Positions 45,534 to 55,285 of a stretch of DNA of 64,000 bases are shown in pieces. The stretch's first letter is position 1. The number at the start of each line of letters is the position of its first letter. The stretch lies in contig OZ253953.1 in the NCBI GenBank assembly GCA_965267335.1, forward strand, positions 2,170,001 to 2,234,000. The letters are read 5' to 3'. Made by a program: the position numbers and the translations under genes. Origin of the DNA: G965267335 sp965267335 (GTDB taxonomy: Bacteria; Bacteroidota; Bacteroidia; Cytophagales; JAAEPT01). The notes beneath the pieces were generated by a model. That model saw nothing but the letters and a program-made list of their open reading frames with translations. It was not told the DNA's origin and made no database searches.

Positions 45534-48500
45534 TGTTCCCTGCATTACGACATATAGTAAAAAATGGAATAGGTCTTACTATTGCCTTTTTTTTGATTTT
45601 TCAACTTCAGGCACAGCCCTATGGCAACGAATGGATCGAATCGTCACAGTCCTATTTTAAGCTTTCTGTAACTCAAACGGGTATTCACAGAGTGACCTAT
45701 AGCGATCTGAATTCCGCAGGTGCTCCGGTGGCTAGCATTGACCCCAGGAACTTTCAGATTTGGCATAGAGGGCAAGAGATTTCAATTAGTGTATTTGGAG
45801 AAAGTGATGGCGTATTTTCTCTGGGGGAGTATATTTCTTTTTATGCAGAGAAGAATGACGGTACCATGGATACCTCACTCTATACCGATCCAGTTTACCA
45901 CCTGAACCCATATTATAATATTTACTCCGATACAGCAGCCTATTTTCTGACCTGGGGCTCAGCTGGTAATAGGGTTACTCCTGTCAATATTGCGTCTGTG
46001 ACAGCTCCAATAGCCTATCACTTTGCGGAAGATGTTGTGGCTTATTCAAGTGTATATGTTAGAGGAACCTTGTTAAGTGGTACCCAAAGTTATGAGTCTT
46101 ACTGGAACTCTGGCGAAGGCTGGTGTGGTGGGAATTTTTACTATATAGTTGCATCCAATCAGAAACTGGATTATAACTATACCTTTAATGTGGAAAACGT
46201 TCAGACTTCTGGGGTACCAATTGAGTTTGAAATAAAACTAACAGGTAGAAATAATAATTTTCATGCCAGTAGACTTCATCTGGGAACCGGTGTGGATGAG
46301 CAAACATTTGACCTTGAAACATTTTCAGGATATACCGCAATTGATACAGTCATTTCTGGTTTAGGCACGTCAATCATAAATGGAAACCAATTAAATGTTA
46401 CGGTGGAATGTCTGAGTGATGGAGTCAATACCGATAATCAGAGTCCTGTTTATTTGAGATTAAGATATCCGCAAGAGACTGATATGTCTTCAGCCTCAAG
46501 TAAATACTTTGTTTTACCATCTGAGGCCTCAGATACATCGGTTGTCAGTATCCAAAATCCAGTAAATAATATTCAGGTATGGGATATTACGGATGAAACA
46601 GCAATTGTTTCGCCCACCGGCACTTTGTCTGCTGAATATGAGGTTGTTGTAACCGGAACATCTGTAGAGAGGAAGCTTTACGCATTTGATTCAACTATAT
46701 ATGAGAGCCCTGTCGAAATAAAATCGGTATCATTCGTAAATGATACCGCTGACGTTTATGATTACCTAATAATTACACATCCAACGTTAGCAGATGCGGT
46801 AGTCGATTACGAGGACTACAGGGAGTCAACGGAAGGAGGAGGATACAATGTTCATACAGCGGATATCGAACGTCTCTATAATCAATATTCTTATGGTGAG
46901 AAGACTCCGCAGGCCATCCGTAACTATGTGAGGTATATGGTTGATAATAACTTACCTGACTACTTGTTTATTGTTGGTAAGGGGACGACTGTTGACTTTC
47001 AAGTTGGTTCTCGACCTTACTATAGGAAAGATAATACACTTTATAGTACTAAAGATTTGATCCCAACTTATGGGGTGCCTGGGTCTGACATATCTTTTGT
47101 GAATTTTATAAATGGATCGGAATATGAACCAATCATTCCGGTTGGACGGTATAGCGCGAAAACCTCGGAACAAGTCACCGGCTATTTAAATAAAGTGATT
47201 GAGCATGAAGCCTTGGCTGCTGACGCCTTATGGAGAAAAAACTTGGTGCACCTGAGTGGCGGTACCAGTACAGAAGCTGATCTTTTTCTAAATTATGTCA
47301 ATGGTTTTAAAGCAATAGCTGAAGGTCCTTTACTTGGAGGTAGTGTTACGACCTTTTCTAAAAGCTCTAGTGCCGAAGTTGAGTTTTTTAACATCGCAGA
47401 AGCAGTTAATTCGGGGCTGCAATTAATTACTTTTTTTGGCCACTCTTCTAGTGTTGTTGCAGATATTGATATCGGCTTTGCATCCAGGGTGGAGAACGGA
47501 TATGTGAACAAGGGAAAATACCCGGCACTACTCATCAATGGGTGCAGTAGTGGAAATATGTATGTGGGGTCTTCATTAGGTGAAGACTGGATTACGACAA
47601 GCGAAAAAGGGGCGCTCCATGTGATTGCTCATTCGGATTTAGGATATGCTTCAGAGTTTAAAAAGTGGACAGAGCAGTTCTACTATACAGCCTATACCGA
47701 CACCAATTTCTTCGGTAAATCTATCGGGCAAATTCATAAAGAAACAATGAGAAGATTTGACTCCGTGGCTGCTGGGAATAGGGCACATGTTCATCTACAG
47801 CAGATGAATTTACAGGGAGACCCAGCGGTAAGTTTATTTCCAGCACAGAAGCCGGACTTATTTATTGATGATAGTAGGGTATCGTTGAACTCATATACTT
47901 CAGATCCTGTCACAGCAGTTAGTGATTCTTTTTATATACAATTGATTGTGTCTAATTATGGATTGGCGACAACTGATTCTTTCGCTGTATGTATTTCACG
48001 ATCTTACAACAACGGACAAAACCTGGTCGAATATGGCCCCATGTATTATCCTGGAGTGCTATATCAGGATACTCTACTATTTCCAATAAGCTCTAAGGAT
48101 GTCGAAACTTATGGGCAGAACAGCTTTACTATTACGGTAGATTGTCAGGATACTCTGGATGAATTATCGGAGATCAATAATGTAGCCACCCTCGATTATT
48201 TTATGCCGCTAAGTGGTGTTAATACTATTTTTCCTCCTGAATTTAGTATTGTCGGTCAGGATACGGTGACTTTTGTGGCTCAATCCACTGATTTATTGAT
48301 TAGTGAGAATACCGAGTATGTATTTCAACTGGACACTAATGACCTTTTTCCAAATCCATTAATCGAGCTTGAAGCAACTAGTGGCGCGTTGGTAACCTGG
48401 CCAGACATAACATTACCCCATTTAGCGGATAGTTTAGTTTATTACTGGAGAGTAAGATTTAAGAATGTTGCCTCTGGGGAAGACACATTGTGGGCGCTGA

Positions 48501-50521
48501 GTTCATTTACATATATCCCTGATCAGGAAGGTTGGTCTCAAAGTCATTTTCAGCAATATAGAAAGGATCCGGTGGTAGGGATAAGTAAGGACTTTGATAA
48601 TTATGAATGGGTATTTGATAGTACTTCATCGCAAGTGACTTTTTCTACTGGGGGACATGGAATTGACCATAAGGTAAGCGTGATTTCGGTAAATGGTCAG
48701 GCTCTATATGAGTGGGGGAATTCCAATAATTGCCGAAAAGATGGCTTTTTGGTGGTGGCTTTTGACAAAACCTCAGCGCTTCCATTTCATCCTAATGGTT
48801 TTGATCTCGGTAACTGTGGTAACAGCCCTAAGGTGGTGTCTGAGTACAGTAATTTTACTGCAGCAGCCAACTTAACAAAACTATATGACTACCTGGGTAA
48901 GCTGAAGGTGGGAGACTATGTCTTTTTTCAGAGTATCGGAAACAATGCCTACTCCTCTTGGAGTCAAGCCTTGAAAGATACTTTAGCTGTCTACGGAGCT
49001 GACTCTGTTGATTTTTTGACCAATGGAGCACCATATGTTTTTTTGGGTAGAAAAGGCATTCCCGATGATGATTTTGAAATTGTGGGAATATCATCGAATG
49101 AGACAATAAGTTCGGGATTTGAACTAAGTGGACAACAAATTTATGCTACAATCACTTCTCCTCTAATTGGACCGGCCTCTATTTGGGGTACTTATTATCA
49201 CAAGTTTGAGAGAATGAATACTGATCTTTTTGAGGTTAATATTTATGGAGTAAACCTGGATGAAACAGAAACATTGTTAGCTACAATGAGTAATGTTACG
49301 TATGATTCCTTAGACCTGAATGTGCTCGCTTCGGCTTACCCTTATGTAAAGTTGGAAGCCATCGTTAGCGATTCTACCAGTCTCGATGCTCCACAGTTAA
49401 AGAAATGGTTAGTGGTTTACACTGGGGTTCCTGAGGGTACCATTAATGCATCTGTCTTCGGCTTGGATGAATATTCTATTGAGGATACCCAAATTGGTGA
49501 TAGCCTGTCTCTGAACCTTGCGTTTCAAAATATTGGCTCCTATGATTTTACGGCACCATTAATTGTGAGGTATACAATAACTAATGAGTCGGGTGCTATT
49601 AGCACAATTGACGATACGCTATCTGCTTTACCGAGCGGTGACACCTTATTATTTAGCTTAAATCTGTCTACGGTTGACTATTCGGGAGAAAATTCACTTC
49701 ATATATATGTGAATCCCAAAATAGTAGCAGAACAATTGTACAGCAATAATGTGCTTGTCTTGGATTTTTCTGTACAGGAAGATGATTTGCATCCTGTGCT
49801 AGACGTAGTGTTTGATGGACAGCACATCCTGGATGGAGAAATTGTTTCTGCTAGCCCTTACATTACTATTACAATGCATGATGAGAATGAGTTTTTCTAC
49901 AAGACAGATACAGTTGGCATCGATATCTTTTTAAAGAGACCGTGTGAGGATCCGGATCCACTTACCGGATGCCCTTTTGAAAAAATCAGTCTTGAAGACC
50001 CATCGGTTGTTTCATGGACACCAGCGGGTCCTTCTACAGATTTTAAAGTAGAGTATAATCCGAAGAACTTAGAAGACGGTGTGTATATGCTCATGGCTCA
50101 GGTTGAAGATGCGTCAGGAAACAAATCAGGAATAGAGCCCTACAAGATTAATTTTGAGGTGATTAATGAAGCTTCGGTTACTAATGTTTTACCTTATCCC
50201 AACCCATTTTCTACCAGTACAAGATTTGTATTTACCTTAACAGGAAGTGAAGTGCCGGATCAGATGAAAATACAGATTATGACCGTATCCGGAAAAGTAG
50301 TGCGTACCATCACTCAGGATGAGCTGGGGCCTATTCGCATTGGCAATAATATTACTGAATTTGCCTGGGATGGTACCGATGAATATGGTGACCGATTAGC
50401 GAACGGGACCTATCTTTATAAAGTTGATATCAATAGCAATGGAGATGGTATCAAACACCGTGAGACCAAAGCAGATCAGGGATTCAAACGTAACTTCGGT
50501 AAGATTGTAATTATTCGCTAA
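45533..50521 (+). CDS. PorU-like (PorU2-type) peptidase C25 protein of the type IX secretion system
   Basis: 1,662 residues. Signal peptide (about 1-28), beta-rich N-terminal domain opening YFKLSVTQTGIHRVTYSDL, and a gingipain-type peptidase C25 domain (about 409-768: ITHPTL, LFIVGKGT, IPVGRYSAKT) with the catalytic pair His637 (FFGHSS) and Cys671 (INGCSSG), closing at QGDPAVSL. Then come CARDB-like domains (about 780-900 and 1310-1410) and a C-terminal FlgD-like/type-A-like domain (YPNPFSTSTRF, ANGTYLYKV, ending IVIIR). PorU itself is the T9SS sortase that removes C-terminal sorting domains. This longer homolog has both catalytic residues, so similar activity is plausible. It is coupled to the PorV-like gene. 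Its last 4 bp overlap the convergent folA gene. Confidence 0.87.
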   Translation: MFPALRHIVKNGIGLTIAFFLIFQLQAQPYGNEWIESSQSYFKLSVTQTGIHRVTYSDLNSAGAPVASIDPRNFQIWHRGQEISISVFGESDGVFSLGEYISFYAEKNDGTMDTSLYTDPVYHLNPYYNIYSDTAAYFLTWGSAGNRVTPVNIASVTAPIAYHFAEDVVAYSSVYVRGTLLSGTQSYESYWNSGEGWCGGNFYYIVASNQKLDYNYTFNVENVQTSGVPIEFEIKLTGRNNNFHASRLHLGTGVDEQTFDLETFSGYTAIDTVISGLGTSIINGNQLNVTVECLSDGVNTDNQSPVYLRLRYPQETDMSSASSKYFVLPSEASDTSVVSIQNPVNNIQVWDITDETAIVSPTGTLSAEYEVVVTGTSVERKLYAFDSTIYESPVEIKSVSFVNDTADVYDYLIITHPTLADAVVDYEDYRESTEGGGYNVHTADIERLYNQYSYGEKTPQAIRNYVRYMVDNNLPDYLFIVGKGTTVDFQVGSRPYYRKDNTLYSTKDLIPTYGVPGSDISFVNFINGSEYEPIIPVGRYSAKTSEQVTGYLNKVIEHEALAADALWRKNLVHLSGGTSTEADLFLNYVNGFKAIAEGPLLGGSVTTFSKSSSAEVEFFNIAEAVNSGLQLITFFGHSSSVVADIDIGFASRVENGYVNKGKYPALLINGCSSGNMYVGSSLGEDWITTSEKGALHVIAHSDLGYASEFKKWTEQFYYTAYTDTNFFGKSIGQIHKETMRRFDSVAAGNRAHVHLQQMNLQGDPAVSLFPAQKPDLFIDDSRVSLNSYTSDPVTAVSDSFYIQLIVSNYGLATTDSFAVCISRSYNNGQNLVEYGPMYYPGVLYQDTLLFPISSKDVETYGQNSFTITVDCQDTLDELSEINNVATLDYFMPLSGVNTIFPPEFSIVGQDTVTFVAQSTDLLISENTEYVFQLDTNDLFPNPLIELEATSGALVTWPDITLPHLADSLVYYWRVRFKNVASGEDTLWALSSFTYIPDQEGWSQSHFQQYRKDPVVGISKDFDNYEWVFDSTSSQVTFSTGGHGIDHKVSVISVNGQALYEWGNSNNCRKDGFLVVAFDKTSALPFHPNGFDLGNCGNSPKVVSEYSNFTAAANLTKLYDYLGKLKVGDYVFFQSIGNNAYSSWSQALKDTLAVYGADSVDFLTNGAPYVFLGRKGIPDDDFEIVGISSNETISSGFELSGQQIYATITSPLIGPASIWGTYYHKFERMNTDLFEVNIYGVNLDETETLLATMSNVTYDSLDLNVLASAYPYVKLEAIVSDSTSLDAPQLKKWLVVYTGVPEGTINASVFGLDEYSIEDTQIGDSLSLNLAFQNIGSYDFTAPLIVRYTITNESGAISTIDDTLSALPSGDTLLFSLNLSTVDYSGENSLHIYVNPKIVAEQLYSNNVLVLDFSVQEDDLHPVLDVVFDGQHILDGEIVSASPYITITMHDENEFFYKTDTVGIDIFLKRPCEDPDPLTGCPFEKISLEDPSVVSWTPAGPSTDFKVEYNPKNLEDGVYMLMAQVEDASGNKSGIEPYKINFEVINEASVTNVLPYPNPFSTSTRFVFTLTGSEVPDQMKIQIMTVSGKVVRTITQDELGPIRIGNNITEFAWDGTDEYGDRLANGTYLYKVDINSNGDGIKHRETKADQGFKRNFGKIVIIR

Positions 50522-51015
50522 CGTTCATAGACTCGAAAGGTCATGTTGTACTGGTTCTTATCGTCAGCTGGTTGTTTCCGCTCCGTAATAATTTTCCAAT
50601 CATCATTTAGTTCAGGAAAGAAGGTGTCCGCATCGGGAAACTCCGTATCAACATGGGTAATATAAAGCCGGTCAGCGAGATTCATACTCTGTCGGTAAAT
50701 TTCCCCACCACCGATTATGAATGCCTCTGTTTCATTTGTCTTTTTTGCTAACTCAATAGCTTCTTCGATGGAATGGGTGATAAGGCTTCCTGGGTAGTCG
50801 AGAGAGTTATTTCGAGTAACAATAATGTTTGTGCGGTCCTTCAGTGGGCGAAATTTTTCAGGAATCGATTCGTAATTCTTTCTCCCGGTAATGATATGAT
50901 GTCCGGTAGTCGTTTCCCGAAAGAACTTCATGTCTGCGGGTAAATGCCAGAGTAAATCGTTGTCTTTGCCAATGGCGTTATTGTTGGCAATCGCTACTAT
51001 TATGGAAACTATCAT
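50518..51015 (-). CDS. folA: Dihydrofolate reductase
   Basis: 165 residues, typical length. Motifs: MIVSIIVAIANNNAIGKDNDLLWHLPADMKFF (residues 1-32; key residues are WHLPAD with the active-site Asp), GHHIITGRKNYESI, NIIVTRN, AFIIGGGEIY and the C-terminal FRVYER. It reduces dihydrofolate to tetrahydrofolate with NADPH. The ATG overlaps the stop of fmt (ATGA), giving a folate-linked operon: Fmt uses 10-formyl-tetrahydrofolate and FolA regenerates the cofactor pool. Confidence 0.97.
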   Translation of the reverse strand: MIVSIIVAIANNNAIGKDNDLLWHLPADMKFFRETTTGHHIITGRKNYESIPEKFRPLKDRTNIIVTRNNSLDYPGSLITHSIEEAIELAKKTNETEAFIIGGGEIYRQSMNLADRLYITHVDTEFPDADTFFPELNDDWKIITERKQPADDKNQYNMTFRVYER

Positions 51016-51923
51016 ATCTTGAATCCCATTAATAAAGTTTCAGTACTCATTCGTTTTTTCCCTTCAAGCTGTAGTTCTTTTATTTTGATTGAACCGCTGA
51101 GGGTGCCAAAGTAAAGTTCACTTTTGTTATCGGTTTTCACTTCACCGGGAGATAGGCTATGGTCAGATATTTCGGATTGGAAAATCTTACATGATTTACC
51201 GCCAAGCATGGTCCATGCTCCAGGGTAGGGGGAGAGACCTCTTATGAAATTATATATTTTGTCCGATTGCTGATTCCAATCGATTTTACAATCTTCTCTA
51301 AAAATCTTTGGAGCGTGCTTGATTTCCCCTTTCTGATCTTGAGGATAGGCGGTAATGTTTTCATCGCGAATAGCCTGAGCGGTTTTTAAAACCAGGCGAC
51401 TACCCATATTCATTAGTTTATCATGGAGGGTACCTGCCGTGTCCGCGTTGTCAATTTCAATTTCCTCCTGGAGCAGTATGTTGCCCGTGTCAATTTCATG
51501 TTTTAAAAAGAACGTTGTGCATCCTGTCGTTTTCTCTCCGTTGATAATGGCCCAGTTAATTGGGGCTGCGCCACGGTATTGGGGCAACAAAGACGCATGC
51601 AGGTTGAAAGTTCCAAGCTCGGGCATATTCCAGACCGCTTCGGGTAGCATTCGGAAAGCAACAACGACCTGTAAATTGGCATTGTAGCTTTTTAATTCTT
51701 CGATGAATTCTGGAGCTTTGAGGTTTGTGGGTTGCATGACCGGGATATTTTGGCTGACGGCATACTTTTTTACTGGTGATTCTCTCAGCTGTAATCCTCG
51801 TCCGGCTGGTTTGTCTGGAGCGGTTATTACACCAACTACGTTGAATCCATGCTCTACCAATATGCTCAAGCTTGGTACAGCAAAGTCCGGGGTGCCCATA
51901 TAGATAATTCTCAAATTCTTCAC
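51012..51923 (-). CDS. fmt: Methionyl-tRNA formyltransferase
   Basis: 303 residues. N-terminal formyltransferase domain: IIYMGTPDFAVPSL, TAPDKPAGRG, the catalytic NLHASLLPQYRGAAPI (Asn, His) and HEIDTG (Asp), plus the C-terminal tRNA-binding domain (IRGLSPYPGAWTML). It formylates initiator Met-tRNA with 10-formyl-tetrahydrofolate. The start is GTG at 51923; the first strand begins immediately, and the upstream stop (51925) is one base away. It overlaps folA by 4 bp. Confidence 0.97.
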   Translation of the reverse strand: MKNLRIIYMGTPDFAVPSLSILVEHGFNVVGVITAPDKPAGRGLQLRESPVKKYAVSQNIPVMQPTNLKAPEFIEELKSYNANLQVVVAFRMLPEAVWNMPELGTFNLHASLLPQYRGAAPINWAIINGEKTTGCTTFFLKHEIDTGNILLQEEIEIDNADTAGTLHDKLMNMGSRLVLKTAQAIRDENITAYPQDQKGEIKHAPKIFREDCKIDWNQQSDKIYNFIRGLSPYPGAWTMLGGKSCKIFQSEISDHSLSPGEVKTDNKSELYFGTLSGSIKIKELQLEGKKRMSTETLLMGFKI

Positions 51924-51924
51924 G

Positions 51925-53163
51925 CTATTCTGGGTATATCAGGTATTGTTTTCTTTTCTCTTTGTATTGATCTAAGTCGCTTTGGTACCAGTCTTCAAAT
52001 TCTTGATAGGAGGCTCCGGATTCCAGGAGGTTAGCCACTTTGTCTGTTCCTAATATTTTGTTAAAGAAATTTCGACTTGTATAAAAGTTGTTCTTATCCG
52101 GGTAACTATGGTAGTAATCATATAAATACCTCAGGGTGAATTTAGGAGCCTCTTTCATATCGCGAAAGTCTTGCCCGCAACATTTTTTGTCTTGGTGCTT
52201 AGGGTATTTTGACATTCCTTCAATACTGACCGGTGTAAAACAAAAGCCAGTGTCAATATGGGGAGAACCTAGTACCTGAAAGGGGTGGGTAGTTCCCCTT
52301 CCAACACTAATTTGACTCGGTTCGAGTACACAAAGCGTGGGATAAAGTCTTATAGATAAATAGTTAGGAAGGTTAGGAGAGGGCTTTACCGGAAGCTCAT
52401 ACTTCGACTGATGAGTATAGTTCTTACAAGGGACTACTTCAAGATCACATACTAGAGAATCATTGAGCCACTTTTCACCATTGATCATTTTTGCGAGCTC
52501 TCCTACGGTAAGTCCGTGTACAATTGGTATAGGATGCATACCCACAAATGATTGAAAATTTATGTCTAACACCGGACCGGCCACATAGTCACCGTTGGGG
52601 TTTGGGCGGTCAAAGACGATTAACTTAACGTTATTCTCAGCGCAGGCTTCCATGACGTAGTGCATGGTGCTGATATATGTATAAAATCGTACTCCAACAT
52701 CTTGTATATCGAAAATAACAAGGTCTAAGTCCTTGAATTGTTCTGCTTTGGGTTTTTTATTATTTCCATACAGAGAAATCACAGGAAGTCCGGTCTTTTC
52801 ATCTACAGCATTATCTATGTGTTCACCCGCATCAGCAGTACCCCGAAAGCCATGCTCCGGAGCAAAAATCTTTACAACATTAATGTCATGACTCAATAAG
52901 GTGTCAATGAGGTGGGTATTGTTGATAAGGGATGACTGGTTAACAACAAGCCCAATTCGTTGGTTTTTTAGTTGATCTAGGTAGGAATTGGTCTGATGTG
53001 CACCTGGATAAATCGTTGTGTCTGCAACTATAATTTCGCTTTGTAAATCAGGATTTACGTTGGTAGAGTCTTGTTCGGTCTTACTTGAGTTGACTGACTG
53101 TGATTGTCCGCAGGCCCAGAATTGAAATAAAAATACTGCAAGGATATAATTAAAAATTCTCAT
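51925..53163 (-). CDS. namZ: DUF1343 lipoprotein, NamZ-like exo-N-acetylmuramidase
   Basis: 412 residues. Lipobox-like FWAC (Cys18). The DUF1343 domain starts about residue 65: RIGLVVNQSSL, VVKIFAPEHGFRGTADAGE, DLVIFDIQDVGVRFYTYISTM, VFDRPNPNG, VHGLTVGELA and ISVGRGTTHPFQVLGSP. Characterised DUF1343 members (B. subtilis and Tannerella NamZ) release terminal MurNAc from muropeptides, so this protein probably works in cell-wall recycling at the envelope. First gene of an operon with fmt and folA (1-bp gap). It carries a TACTTTTG box about 36 bp upstream, overlapping the divergent permease promoter region. The exact substrate is inferred from the family. Confidence 0.87.
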   Translation of the reverse strand: MRIFNYILAVFLFQFWACGQSQSVNSSKTEQDSTNVNPDLQSEIIVADTTIYPGAHQTNSYLDQLKNQRIGLVVNQSSLINNTHLIDTLLSHDINVVKIFAPEHGFRGTADAGEHIDNAVDEKTGLPVISLYGNNKKPKAEQFKDLDLVIFDIQDVGVRFYTYISTMHYVMEACAENNVKLIVFDRPNPNGDYVAGPVLDINFQSFVGMHPIPIVHGLTVGELAKMINGEKWLNDSLVCDLEVVPCKNYTHQSKYELPVKPSPNLPNYLSIRLYPTLCVLEPSQISVGRGTTHPFQVLGSPHIDTGFCFTPVSIEGMSKYPKHQDKKCCGQDFRDMKEAPKFTLRYLYDYYHSYPDKNNFYTSRNFFNKILGTDKVANLLESGASYQEFEDWYQSDLDQYKEKRKQYLIYPE

Positions 53164-53188
53164 GTGTTTGGGGGATTACTGAATTCAG

Positions 53189-53196
53189 TATCTTTG
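53189..53196 (+). promoter_or_regulatory. -7 box (TATCTTTG) for the FtsX/LolE-type permease gene
   Basis: Perfect TAnnTTTG on the plus strand, 43 bp before the TTG start at 53240. It lies 2 bp from an opposing box on the minus strand. Confidence 0.45.
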
Positions 53197-53198
53197 AG

Positions 53199-53206
53199 CA
53201 AAAGTA
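53199..53206 (-). promoter_or_regulatory. -7 box (TACTTTTG) for the NamZ/fmt/folA operon
   Basis: Perfect TAnnTTTG on the minus strand, 35 bp before the ATG at 53163, facing the plus-strand box at 53189-53196. Confidence 0.45.
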
Positions 53207-53239
53207 ACGGATTAATCCAGAGAATACACGTCAATAGAA

Positions 53240-54514
53240 TTGAATCTCTCATATTTCATATCGCAGCGCTTTGGTAAGGAAAGTAAAAAATCATTTTCCC
53301 GCACTGTTTCAAACATTGCCATATTAAGTATTGGTATTGCCTTAGCCATTCTGATAGGAGCTTTTTTGATTCTCGGTGGCTTCAAGAATAATATCAGGGA
53401 TAAGGTTTTCTCATTTGATTCACACATCCAGATTTACGATATATCAAAGAAATTTGACGGTGGCCAGATTGAGACAAGTCCAATTTCTGTGGACTCGGGG
53501 TTGGCAGAAAAGCTAAAGAAGGTTGAAGGGATTAAGAGTCTGAATGTTTTTAGTACTAAGGTGGGGATGATAGTAAAAGATGGTGAAGTTCATGCAGCAT
53601 TGATGAAGGGAATTGGTGCAGACTATGATTCATCGGACTTTGTTAGATACGTAGAAAAGGGGAGTTTTTTGAAGTTGAGCGATAATGATACTTTGACTGA
53701 TGTGCTGGTGAGCCGAACAATGGCTAATAAACTAAAGATGGACACAGGTGAATCATTTGTTATATCTTTTCTTCGTTTCTCCCCGGATAGCACAAGCTTT
53801 GTTCATAAGAGAAGAAGATTTACTGTTCGGGGCATTTTTAAAACAGATCTTCCGGAGATTGATGAGAAGTTGATTATATGTGATCATAACCAGATTCGAT
53901 GGATTAATAGATGGGCCAAGGATGAGGTGGGTGGATTTGAAGTAATTATTGATGACCCCAAAGACCTCGAGGAAGTCAATGCAAAGATTGAGCATATTAC
54001 TAGTAACGCGGCCCTCAATCAAATGAGTAATGCTGCGCTTTACAACATTTCGATTAAAGAAAAGTATTATGAGTTATTTGATTGGCTTGAGTTATTAAAT
54101 ACAAACGTAAAAGTGTTAATCGTTGTAGTGTTTGGTATCGCCTGTATCAATATATTTTCAATACTATTTATTCTAGTAATGGAAAGAACGCACACAATTG
54201 GTGTACTCAAAGCAGTTGGCGCTACCGATAATCAGATTTTTAAAATTTTCTGGGCAAAAGGTACTGTACTTTTGCTCAAAGGCCTCGTTATAGGTAATGT
54301 GTTGGCTTTGGGATTCTGTGGTTTACAATATCATTTCAATCTAATACCTCTTGACCCCGAGAGTTATTATATGAGTAGTGTACCTATTGATTGGAATTGG
54401 CCAATAATACTATTGCTGAATCTGTTCGTGATTCTTTTTGTGAATGTTGTGCTGATTGTTCCCGTAATGTTTATATCGGCTGTAAAACCGATAAAAGCTA
54501 TTCGCTTTTCTTAA
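53240..54514 (+). CDS. FtsX/LolE-type ABC transporter permease
   Basis: 424 residues. N-terminal membrane helix (IAILSIGIALAILIGAFLIL), a large extracytoplasmic MacB-type domain (about 45-280), then three C-terminal helices (LIVVVFGIACINIFSILFIL, LVIGNVLALGFCGL, IILLLNLFVILFVNVVLI) with the coupling motif GVLKAVGATDNQIFKIF and the end VKPIKAIRFS. This is the LolC/LolE lipoprotein-release layout, although MacB-type permeases also share it. The ATPase partner is not adjacent. The start is TTG at 53240, where the expected MNLSYFIS-type N-terminus begins and no ATG is available. The gene end overlaps the convergent mannosyltransferase gene by 17 bp. Confidence 0.88.
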   Translation: MNLSYFISQRFGKESKKSFSRTVSNIAILSIGIALAILIGAFLILGGFKNNIRDKVFSFDSHIQIYDISKKFDGGQIETSPISVDSGLAEKLKKVEGIKSLNVFSTKVGMIVKDGEVHAALMKGIGADYDSSDFVRYVEKGSFLKLSDNDTLTDVLVSRTMANKLKMDTGESFVISFLRFSPDSTSFVHKRRRFTVRGIFKTDLPEIDEKLIICDHNQIRWINRWAKDEVGGFEVIIDDPKDLEEVNAKIEHITSNAALNQMSNAALYNISIKEKYYELFDWLELLNTNVKVLIVVVFGIACINIFSILFILVMERTHTIGVLKAVGATDNQIFKIFWAKGTVLLLKGLVIGNVLALGFCGLQYHFNLIPLDPESYYMSSVPIDWNWPIILLLNLFVILFVNVVLIVPVMFISAVKPIKAIRFS

Positions 54515-55244
54515 GCTGAGCCGGGTGACGGAAAAGGCTCTTAATTTTCATTTCTAGTACGCCAAAGAAAGCTTCTTTAAAAATTTTGGCAGACATTTTT
54601 GATTGTCCTTCAGTACGATCTCTGAAAATGATGGGCACCTCGGTCAGTTTGAAACCATGTCTCCAGGCGGTGAACTTCATTTCTATCTGAAACGCGTATC
54701 CTACAAATTTGATTTTATCAAGGTCTATTTGTTCTAAAACTTGTCTCCTATAGCACTTGAAACCGGCCGTTGCATCATTTATAGGAAGTCCGGTAATGAA
54801 GCGAACATACTTACTGGCGTAGAAAGACATAAGCACCCTGGCCATGGGCCAGTTGACAACATTGACTCCATTCTTGTACCTTGAACCAATTGCTACATCG
54901 AAGCCATCTACTTTACAGGCGTTGTATAAGTTTATGAGGTCTGTAGGGGGGTGTGAAAAGTCCGCATCCATTTCGAATACATAGTCATACCCATTTTTTA
55001 GAGCATATCTAAAACCATGAATATATGCTGTCCCAAGGCCTTGTTTACCTTCTCTTTCTTCGATATGCAGCCGACCGGGAAATTCTTTTTGCAGCCTTTT
55101 TACTATATCAGCCGTTCCGTCCGGTGAATTATCATCCACGATCAGCACATGACCTTCATCATAAAGTTCGAAAACTCTTCTGATGATTTTTTCTGCGTTC
55201 TCCTTCTCGTTGTAGGTTGGTATTACTACTAGACTATCTTTCAC
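54498..55244 (-). CDS. Polyprenol monophosphomannose synthase (GT2 family, DPM1-like)
   Basis: 248 residues. GT2 motifs: VVIPTYNEKENAEKII, VLIVDDNSPDGTADIV, EREGKQGLGTAYIHGF and the metal-site EMDADFSHPP; then SRYKNGVNVVNWP and the acceptor-side GFKCYRRQVLE, with a hydrophobic-basic C-terminal tail. It transfers a sugar (normally mannose from GDP-mannose) to polyprenol phosphate at the cytoplasmic membrane, feeding periplasmic glycosylation. Start GTG at 55244: the first strand begins at once. A TATATTTG box ends 4 bp before the start, sharing 12 identical bases with the box of the methyltransferase operon. Confidence 0.92.
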   Translation of the reverse strand: MKDSLVVIPTYNEKENAEKIIRRVFELYDEGHVLIVDDNSPDGTADIVKRLQKEFPGRLHIEEREGKQGLGTAYIHGFRYALKNGYDYVFEMDADFSHPPTDLINLYNACKVDGFDVAIGSRYKNGVNVVNWPMARVLMSFYASKYVRFITGLPINDATAGFKCYRRQVLEQIDLDKIKFVGYAFQIEMKFTAWRHGFKLTEVPIIFRDRTEGQSKMSAKIFKEAFFGVLEMKIKSLFRHPAQLKKSE

Positions 55245-55248
55245 GCGG

Positions 55249-55256
55249 CAAATATA
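55249..55256 (-). promoter_or_regulatory. -7 box (TATATTTG) of the mannosyltransferase gene
   Basis: Perfect TAnnTTTG ending 4 bp before the GTG start, so the transcript would be leaderless or nearly so. Confidence 0.5.
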
Positions 55257-55285
55257 TGGAAAAGGATGGTAATTAAATCACGATC

